Part shown: in pieces, positions 55,259 to 64,000 of the stretch
Layout: each line of letters opens with the position of its first letter
Numbering within the stretch: the first letter of the stretch is position 1
Assembly (NCBI GenBank): GCA_018873245.2
Contig: JAEMBT020000006.1
Span: 2,793,855-2,857,854, forward strand
Length of the DNA: 64,000 nt
Direction: 5' to 3'
Origin: Archegozetes longisetosus
Taxonomy: Eukaryota > Arthropoda > Arachnida > Sarcoptiformes > Trhypochthoniidae
Notes under the pieces: generated by a model
Database searches by the model: none
Told to the model about the DNA's origin: nothing
Seen by the model: only the letters and a program-made list of their open reading frames with translations
Program-made: the position numbers and the translations under genes

Positions 55259-58059
55259 ATGACAGATCTCGGGCAACAAATACTATGGAAACTATTTCTC
55301 ATAGTATTTTTAGTTTTAACATTACTTTATTTAAACTTCATTGAATCGAATGCTCTAAATTTGTTTCGAAGTCTGTGCCAACTCATAGGTGTTGTAACCG
55401 TATTGATACATTTATCCTGGCTTTTAGCCCGACTTATTCGGCATTATTCCCAACGAGAATATATTTCTCCATCAAATCGTGCGGTTTTAGTAACTGGCTG
55501 TGATTCGGGTTTTGGACATCATGTTTGCTACAAATTGGACTCTTACGGTTTTCATGTATTCGCTGGTGTTCTATTCCCTGATAGCGAAAGCGCTGAAAAG
55601 CTCCGAACAAACTGTTCGAAACGTCTAAAAGTTGTCAAACTCGATGTCACCAAAGTTGAAGATGTGAAAAATGTGGTCAAAGAGATAGAAGCTTCAGGTC
55701 TTGATCTGTGGGCTGTTTTAAACAATGCTGGAATTTCCTATTATTCGATGACCGAAATGGGAAATGATGTCGAAGTTTTTGAAAAAATATTTGCTGTTAA
55801 TGTTTTCGGTTTGGTTAGAGTTACGAAATATTGTTTGCCACTATTAAGGAAATCAGGTGGGCGTGTAGTCAATATGGGAAGCATTGCAGGTACAGTCATA
55901 AATAATTTCTTATTTAGTATTATATTTAGTATTAGAGAATTTTACTTAAAATGCCTGCTTTTCTAAAAAGAATGCAGAAAGGCTTTCATTATACTTTTAA
56001 AATACGGCATCAGATATACTAATATGAATATTAGAAAAAACCATTCGAATCAATTTGTAGCGGAAAATACAAAATTATAGATCATTTATTTTTTCATATG
56101 AATTTCTATATGAATATGACTAAAATGCGTGCTTCTCTCAAGTCGATGGACAAACTTTTGATTGCATTTTTCATATAAAGTATTTAATATGTAAATACTT
56201 TTAATACAAAATTAATATCTAAATAACTTTAAATTGCAATAAATAAAATATGATTTTATATCAAAAGCATTTATTTATTAAATACAGTCAAAAAGTTTGT
56301 TGATTGACTTGAGAGAAGCACTCATCGTTAGAACAACTCAATTAACGCTTCTGGTCTAACTTATCTCATAACACTCATATGGCTTTACTCACACTACACT
56401 GTTTATTAGATAAACCTTTTTTTATTATCAAAATTATACCAAGAGCACTTATTACAGTCTCAGATTGAACTATAAAAAAATTGAGCTTATCGAAAAGATT
56501 TCTTATTTATTTTCTGTGTTGAACCGATTTGCAAATAAAATCTTATTAGTTAAATCAAAATTAACTTTCAAAAAATTATGTGGTAACCGCGGTATAAATA
56601 TAAGATACGGTAGCTAGAGGTGACCTACAAACAATTTTCGACTGAATTAATTCAATCGTACTGCAATCAAATCCAAAATGTTAGTTCAAAAGCTCATTAT
56701 GATTCACTATTGATTGGAACTATCGTGATATACAAATAACAGAGGGTAAATAGGAAGATTTTTCAAATTTTCTATTATCTTGAAAAACGTGAGTTAGCGT
56801 TCATTTTGGCAAACTGAGTCAATAATTTTAACTTTATATACACAAACGTTCTTAGACTCCGTACTTTGTACCATAGGAATACATTAATTATTGAAAACTG
56901 TAACAGGAAGTCAATAACTTTTATAGTACAATAAAAATTTTGATATGTGGCATAGAATGAACCTGTATTGAGTATTTAGCAGTTCACACTATTTGAAAAT
57001 TTTTGAAGTTGACACTTCTTAAAATATGTTTATTCTGGTATTCAAAGAAAAATCAATGTTTATCTGTCATACAGAAAGTTTCTGTTGAACTATCATAGTT
57101 CTGTTCTATCTCTAATTTTTGATTAGGACATAATTGTTTAATCTAAACACACAACCCTACTATCTAGCTTAAACACAAAATTTCAAGTCAAACAAACTAT
57201 AACTAAAGCACATTTCTGGATTGTTCCACAATCAGAATCAGATGAATGATAAGTTTTAGGTTTTGGAAACTACAGTCCTAACTAAATTAATAAGTGTGTT
57301 TTCTGTTGGTTCATAAAGAACTCAGAAAAAGATTTATCAAAAAGATCATAAAGAAAATATATGAACACTTTTTTATAAAATGACATCTCTGTAAATCTAG
57401 TCATTGATCATAATTCGTTGAAGATCTGATAAAATAGTACTTGAATAACGAAAAAACATAAAAATGATGTACGAAATAGATCATCAAACAATAGCCCATT
57501 GAATTGTCGATTATCTTTGTTGATTGTATACTTACGAATACAAATTTCATCATTACTCAAGGTATTGTTAATAAATTTTTCAGGTCGTTTCACATTTTGG
57601 GGAATAACAGCGTATTGTATGTCGAAATTCGCAGTCAGAGCCTTCTCTGACGGACTACGTCGAGAAATGAAGAAATTCGGTGTGAAAGTTGTAACGATCG
57701 AACCTAATCTATATAGAACCAGTATTATGGATGTGAATCTGCTCTCAAAATCAATTGACCAAACATGGGAGAAAACTGATGAAAAAATTCGTGACGATTA
57801 TGGCGGAGAAAATTTCTGCGATAAATTGAAAGCTAGATTAAAGTTCAATACGATTATATCGCGACCTCAAATACACGAAGTGATTGATACACAAGAAACG
57901 GCTATAACTTTATGTGAACCTGAATTGTTCTACAAGTGTGCCGGTCCTGGAGAAAGGCCTGCCTTATGGGGATTGGGCTTTGTTTCGGAATCAGCACAAG
58001 ATTTCATTCTAACGGGAGCTGTTTGGAAGAAAATTTTGATGATATTTAAAACTAAGTAA
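55259..58059 (+). CDS. SDR9C-like short-chain dehydrogenase, array gene 1
   Basis: Exons 55259-55889 and 57584-58059, in frame, give 368 residues. An N-terminal hydrophobic region (about 8-27 and 40-58) anchors it in a membrane, then a Rossmann domain. Cofactor motif TGCDSGFG at 79-86, NNAG at 155-158, catalytic Ser208, Tyr221 and Lys225 (YCMSK). The TGCDSGFG signature and layout match the SDR9C group, which includes retinol dehydrogenases, 17beta-HSD6-like enzymes and 3-hydroxybutyrate dehydrogenase; the substrate cannot be told. The ATG at 55259 is preferred to an upstream TTG in the same frame. The 1694-bp intron hosts a MITE (56129-56321). It is the most divergent of the three neighbours: its residues 227-368 differ much from genes 2 and 3. 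Confidence 0.92.
56129..56321. mobile_element. MITE in the intron of SDR gene 1
   Basis: 193 bp with inverted ends of about 40 bp, GTGCTTCTCTCAAGTC at the left and its complement GACTTGAGAGAAGCAC at the right; the loop is AT-rich. Target duplication not clear. Confidence 0.7.
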
Positions 58060-58808
58060 AATTTTTGTGAATTTTTGTAAAATTTTATTTCATTTTGATT
58101 AAATATCAGATTTTTATTCAATTGAAAAATTCAATCATAAAAAATTGTTGTGCTTAAGTTAAGATTCCAATTATGATAATCTAATTCCTAAATAGATAGA
58201 CAAAAATATTATAAACTTGTCAAATATGTGGTACATCGGTATAAAGAATATTGAAAAATAGAAAGATTTTTACTTTATATGCATTACTTCAAATTACGAA
58301 ATTAAACTCACATTTAAAAAACTAAGATTGTAACATTTTTCAATTTGTTCATTTTGCAATCCGAGCTATACTGTAATTTGTAAGTTTGAAAAGTACAATG
58401 ATTCATTACATTGTGGTTTTAATAAGGAATTTTATGAACAAAATAAATACATAAGAAAAATAAACATTTAGACAAGTAAAAGCGACATTCAAGTTTAATA
58501 ACTCAGTTAATGTCTTTAGATTAAAAAGTATGGTACACAGGAGAAAATCGGATGATTTCTCAAGCAGACGCTTCAATCAAGCTATATTTGTTAGCTTATC
58601 AGAAAAGCAAGCATAATAGCACATGTGTTACGTAAACCATTTAATGTCAAAATTTCCCCTTCATTGCAGAAATAATAGCTTTTGGCAATAAGGAAATATT
58701 TTCATACCTTAAACTTCCTCTTAAAAATGTTTACAAAATCTAACTTGTATTCAACTGCTCCTCATTTTTAAATGTGAAGTCGAACAATACACACGAAATA
58801 GTTTCAAA
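58060..58808. other. Intergenic spacer of the SDR array
   Basis: Between SDR genes 1 and 2; AT-rich, no element seen. Confidence 0.4.
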
Positions 58809-60482
58809 ATGTTCATGAAAAGAATTATTTTAATTTTGAGCATAACTTTTGTAAATTTTTTCATTATCTTTAATCTTATAAAAAATTTTCAATTGTTTCA
58901 ATCGATTTGTGTTTTCATTATTTCTTTGATTATTTCATGGATTGTCTCAAACATTATATTAAATCGCATTTTGTTGTCAAAAATATCTCAGGATAATCGT
59001 GCAGTTCTCATAACAGGTTGTGATACAGGATTTGGTCACCAATTGGCAATAGAAACACATAAATTAGGTTTTCATGTATTTGCCGGAGTCTTATTTCCTG
59101 ATGGAATTGGAGCTAAAAAGTTAGAAAATATTTGTTCTGATAGAATGAAAGTACTGAAAATGGATGTCACGAGTTTCGATGATGTTTCTAATGTCATAAA
59201 TGAAATTAAATTATCTGGTCTTCAATTATGGGCTGTTGTTAATAATGCTGGTATCGTCATAAACACTCCGATCGAATGGGGACATGATATCAATGAACTG
59301 TCAAAAGTATTTTCTGTTAACGTTTTTGGTGCAGTCAGAGTTGCAAAATCATCAATACCTTTGTTGAGACTGTCACAAGGAAGAATTATCAATGTCGCGA
59401 GCATTGCAGGTATTGTGATTCGATAAAAATTTTATACTAATTTTATTTATCAATAATTAATATGAACGTGCAGGAATTTTAGAGTGGTCTTTTGATTATT
59501 GGTTTAAGAAAATACTACATATACTAATATCAAATCTAAGTAGACTCGATATGCATTTCTAAATATTATCTAGAGACATGTTAAATTAGGCTATACAGTT
59601 TTGAAAGATTTACTCAATAATATCCATTAGTTCTTAAAATGTTTGTTTTAATATAAGAGTTAATCTATAAGAATGATTGAATTAAATATTTTTTGATAAA
59701 AGTTTCGTTTCTTTTACACGAACGTTGAGCTGATTAAATAAATTTTGTTATTTTATAATTCAGAAAATGAATGATCAAACTTTTTAAGTTGACAAACAAT
59801 CCTTCAGTTAATTCTAAAGTATGTAATAGTTCTTCCAGTAAATTTGCATAAAAGCTAAAATTTCGTCAATTAAAATATCTATCCATATAAAGTTCTGATG
59901 TTATACCTGAATTTGTTTCAATAGCTTGGACAGATTATCATCACATAGAACTACATTCTAATTTGAATATCTTCAAAGCATTTTAAATTATTGTATTTCG
60001 TTTTTTCAGGTCGTATCACTATTCCTGATATTTCTGCTTATTGCATGTCAAAACACGCTGTCAAATCGTTCTCTGATGGACTTCGCAGGGAATTAAGTCA
60101 TTTTAAAATCAAAGTCATAAACATAGAACCAACTATGTATAGGACGCCTATCGCTGATTGGAATTTGATCAAGAATAATACTGATCGTGTATGGAATCAA
60201 ACTTCTGAAGAAGTTCAATCTCAATATAACGAGAAATGGAGGAAATATTACACTCAGAGAACTCAAATTGTGCTCAAATTATCGAGAAAGCAAACTAATG
60301 AAGTGGTCGATGCAATTATTGATGCAATCACTTTAGAAGAACCTAAAATAAACTATAAATGTGGTGGTTTTATGGACTATATTTCAATATTTGCTTTTAG
60401 TTATCTCCCTGAATCACTACAGGATTTTGTTCTTTATCTTCTATTCATTTATCCGAAATCCCTTTCATTTATTAAGTTATGA
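58809..60482 (+). CDS. SDR9C-like short-chain dehydrogenase, array gene 2
   Basis: Exons 58809-59409 and 60010-60482 give 357 residues; the 600-bp intron sits at the same codon (phase 1 in the Gly after S-I-A) as in genes 1 and 3. An N-terminal anchor (about 5-22 and 32-50) precedes TGCDTGFG (69-76), NNAG (144-147) and the catalytic Ser197, Tyr210, Lys214. All key residues are present. It starts 749 bp after gene 1 and is much closer to gene 3 than to gene 1. Membrane NAD(P)-dependent oxidoreductase, substrate unknown. Confidence 0.93.
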
Positions 60483-61853
60483 TCCCATTCGAAATCTCTT
60501 TAACTATTGTGTAATTTTAATAATTGCGTTATGCCTTCTCTTATACTCATCAGTAGTAATACGAATACAAACTGAATTTATGCTTAATGTTTGACATAAA
60601 GTTATGATCAAATAAAATGTCTATTTTTAGGTTTTATCAATTTAATATTCTGATCGAAATTGAGATATCTCTAATTAGAAATCGTAATAAAAGTGATTTT
60701 TTCTAACTTGAAAGGAAAAAAGCCAACAAAAGTATTTTTAATCCATAAACTTGTTTTTCAAAAGTTGCAATATGTTTCAATACAAGTTTCCTCAAAACCT
60801 ACTGTTTTCACCTATTATTAAGTTGAAGGTCACTATTATACTATACTATTTAAGCATGTTTCTAACTAAAAGATATGTGTTGTTAGATAGAAATCAACTT
60901 GATTTGAAAAGCAGGAAAACTACTTTTAATTAGAAATTAAACTAGCTTCAAATTTTTATGCAATTATTGAACATAAGGGAGATGCGGGCTAGAAGACAAT
61001 TTTTTTGTTCAGTTGCTTCAACCTCTGCATTGGTTTGAAAGAACAGCACCACGAACTTTGCAAAAAGTTCAATATTAAATACAAAAATTGAAAAAAACTG
61101 ATAAAGTTCGTTCTACAAGGACATTAATTGCACTCTTTAGTTACGCTACTTGACACAATTGCCAAACGTCAGAACAAAACGTAAGCTTGGCTCTGTTGTT
61201 TCGTACGATTCATAAAAAGTAGGACAATCATTATCGAAAGTTTTTTTAACTAAAATTTAACGTTCTATTATTCATTTATTAACTTATGAGAAAGTGATAT
61301 TTATTTTTTGATTAGAATATTAATCAATTCAAAATCTTAAATTAATTTTATTCAAATGATTTGAATATCTGGAAAATTTAAGTGGAAGTAGTAATGGATT
61401 TGCAATGAATCTTTAAGCTATATATCATATTACAATTTATCTCAAGGCAGTTGTTGAAGAACGTCAATGAGATATAAAATGCTTTATTTACAGGTACTTT
61501 TAAGTTGAAGAAATAAGGAGTGCATCGTTATTGAAAATCTTTCAGTTTATTAGAATGATGGAAAAGATAAGAATGAGCCTTCAAAACATTCTGAAACGCA
61601 TTTAAGGCTTAAATCAGTTATTGAGCCCTTCAGATTCGAGTTATACAGTTATATCTCGATTTCTCAACTTTGTAAAGTGAATCATCAAAATTAACGAGTC
61701 AGTTTTATTTCGAGCTGACTAGATATGACAATTTATTCATCAATGATTGAAATATTTATACTCCTTGTTAGATTATTTTAAGCTATTGTAGATTAGAGAC
61801 TAAAATTAGAAAACAAACGACTGCTTAAGGTTCCATTTAAGTTTAGATTCAAA
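60483..61853. other. Intergenic spacer of the SDR array
   Basis: Between SDR genes 2 and 3; no element or gene supported. Confidence 0.4.
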
Positions 61854-64000
61854 ATGTCGAGAAAAAGTTTGATGTGTGTTTCTATCTTTTTGTTTATAAA
61901 CCTTTTGCTTATTTTTTATGTGGCTAAAATTTTCGAAGTATTCCAAACATTTTGTGTAACAATTATTTCTCTAATAATCTCATGGAATGTCTCAAATTTC
62001 ATAAATAATTGTGTATTAATATCGAGAGTATCACCCAAAAATCGTGCGATTCTCATAACAGGTTGTGATACGGGTTTTGGTCATCAGTTGGCAATAGAAA
62101 TACATAAACTAGGTTTTCATGTATTCGCCGGAGTCTTGTTTGCCGATGGAATTGGGGCTCAAAATTTAAAATCTATTTGTCCAGATAGAATGAAAGTACT
62201 GAAAATGGATGTCACGAATTTCGATGATGTTTCTAATGTTATAAGTGAAATTAAATTATCAGGACTTCAGTTATGGGCTGTTGTTAACAACGCTGGTATT
62301 ATTTGTAACGGGCCAATTGAATGGGGACATGATATCAATGAACTATCAAAAGTATTTTCTGTTAATGTTTTTGGTGTTGTAAGAGTCGCAAAATTATCAA
62401 TACCTTTGTTGAGACAGTCAAACGGTAGAATCATCAATGTTGCGAGTGTTGCTGGTAAATAATATTTTGCGAATTTCTCATAAAGAAGAATCTGTTACTA
62501 CATTAGTTGATCAAACTTAATTTAGATAAGCTACTTCAAACATTCAGAATTCTGCAGAAGTTACCTATTAATTTCTCTCTTCCAATAACGTTTATTATTT
62601 GAGCCGATATTATATCTACGAAACATCAATTACAATCCCAAAGCATATAGATTATTTTTTAAAATATATTTATTAAAATGTTTATTTAAGCAGTAGCTCA
62701 AATTCACTTTGCTCTGGCTCTTAGTTCTTAAATTAACTTTTGAGACATTTAAGTTAAGGAATTTTTAAAATATTTTTCTGCTTAAATATGATTGAGTTAT
62801 GCATAATTGCTAGTAAATGAATTATTTAGTACATATGAAGTACATCTATTGAAAAATCATCTCTTAAATTTGAAATTTCACTTTCCACCAGATATCTTTA
62901 CTTAGCCCTTAGCAGTTAAATTTGATTTTATTCAGAAAATCAATTTTTAAAATTCAGTTTAAATTTATTTTTCTGCCTATTGAAGATAGTTAAAAATTTG
63001 GTTGATATCTAAAAAACTTATATATTAATTTCAAGAATATTTTTCGTATATCGAATCACGAATAAAAGATCTACAATCATAAATTTAGAAGTTCATTAGA
63101 TTTCTGAAAACTAAACAAAATATACAGTTCATTTCTAACATATTTTTCCAATTATTTTCTCTCAAGTATATTCTTCATCAATTCAATTGCTTTGCTTAAA
63201 TTGTTTTTATTGAATATCAAATGAGTTTTATGTATTTCAATCAAAATTAATTATTGTTCATAAGCATGTTGAAATTCGATATTGTAATGTTTAATTTATG
63301 GACCTAATTCTATTTTAGAGCTGTTAAGCTAAGAGATGAACGAAAAGACTGATTGTGTGACTAAGCTCCTTTTCCTAGATTTACGATATGAACACGATAT
63401 ACACAAATAAGACTTTTTCTAAAGTTATACAGATTTTGAGTTTAATATCCCAAACACTGCCCTTATTCAAATGATGCAGATTATACTGATAAACATTTTC
63501 TCATTATTATCTTTCTGAAATTTCAATTGAGTCAATAGGAACCTAATTCAAATATAACTTTTCAGGTCGGATCACAGTCCGAGGACTTTGCTTTTACTCT
63601 GTTTCTAAGCATGCCGTTAAGTCATTTTCTGATGGACTTCGCAGAGAATTGAATAGATTCAATATCAAAGTAGTGACTATTGAACCAACGATGTATAGAA
63701 CACCAATGGCTGATTGGAATTCGGTAAGAACTTGTATCAATAATGCGTGGAGCCAAACATCAAATGAAGTTCAGTTGGCTTATAGTGACAAATGGCGCCA
63801 AAATTACTTTAAGGCAACGAAATATACATTGAAGTATTCACGTAAACAAACTCACGAAGTTGTCGATGCAATGGTTGATGCCATCACTTCACAAGAACCT
63901 CGAATTTATTACAAATGTGGTGGCTTTCTGGATCATATTTCAATATTTCTGCTCAGTTATTTTCCAGAGTCAATACAAGATTTCTTACTCAATAGTTTGA
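61854..64000 (+). CDS. SDR9C-like short-chain dehydrogenase, array gene 3 (3' end cut)
   Basis: Exons 61854-62454 and 63566-64000; the window ends about 13 codons before the expected stop. Anchor segments (about 7-25 and 32-50), TGCDTGFG (69-76), NNAG (144-147), Ser197, Tyr210, Lys214 (YSVSK, where genes 1 and 2 have YCMSK). The conserved intron is 1111 bp here. Exon 1 is highly similar to gene 2 over the core, so they are recent tandem duplicates. Minus-strand fragments at 41935 and 48990 resemble this copy most, suggesting the subfamily spread before part of it decayed. Confidence 0.92.

Overview
The window is AT-rich nuclear DNA from an animal, most likely an arthropod. Coding exons are short, split by GT-AG introns of 59 bp to about 2.5 kb, and embedded in long AT-rich spacers full of small DNA transposons. 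The gene content is a CYP2-clan-like cytochrome P450, acyl-CoA delta-9 desaturase, SDR9C-like dehydrogenases, and a GH16 beta-glucanase-like protein. Together with mariner, Tc1 and hAT remnants this fits an arthropod; I lean towards a chelicerate such as a mite, but the sequence alone does not prove that. No tRNA, rRNA, CRISPR or bacterial-type operon was seen.

Layout. The outer frame is a large inverted duplication. A six-exon P450 gene on the minus strand (1-4276, last 12 codons cut by the window edge) is mirrored by a complete, nearly identical copy on the plus strand (43951-48122). The arms run from about 1-5090 and 43118-48086 and are separated by a 38-kb spacer. Both arms share an intronic hAT element that itself carries a second, nested hAT element, so both insertions predate the duplication. 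The spacer holds a two-exon gene of unknown function (6489-8422, -), an intact delta-9 desaturase (21486-24230, -) with a broken relative of its last exon (15470-15637, -), a small secreted/type I membrane protein (27524-27886, +), a membrane-anchored GH16 protein with lost catalytic glutamates (31188-32473, +), and a single-exon ubiquitin-like-domain protein (35429-36817, +). It also holds a dead mariner (about 39004-40884) and a dead Tc1 relic (about 41320-41880).

To the right of the second P450 lies an SDR family cluster. Three head-to-tail two-exon genes on the plus strand (55259-58059, 58809-60482, 61854-64000, the last cut by the edge) share one intron position. Decayed SDR fragments lie on the minus strand at 41935-42235, 48990-50090 and 52650-53030.

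Functionally, the intact genes point to lipid and xenobiotic metabolism: ER P450 oxidation, fatty-acid desaturation, and membrane SDR oxidoreduction of steroid-, retinoid- or hydroxy-acid-like substrates. They also include a probable carbohydrate-recognition receptor. P450 and SDR genes are both multiplying locally, as in detoxification gene clusters. The remaining space is rich in transposons. Several can be delimited exactly by terminal inverted repeats and target-site duplications: hAT-type (8 bp), Tc1/mariner-type (TA), and a foldback-like element with tandem-repeat arms and a 9-bp duplication.
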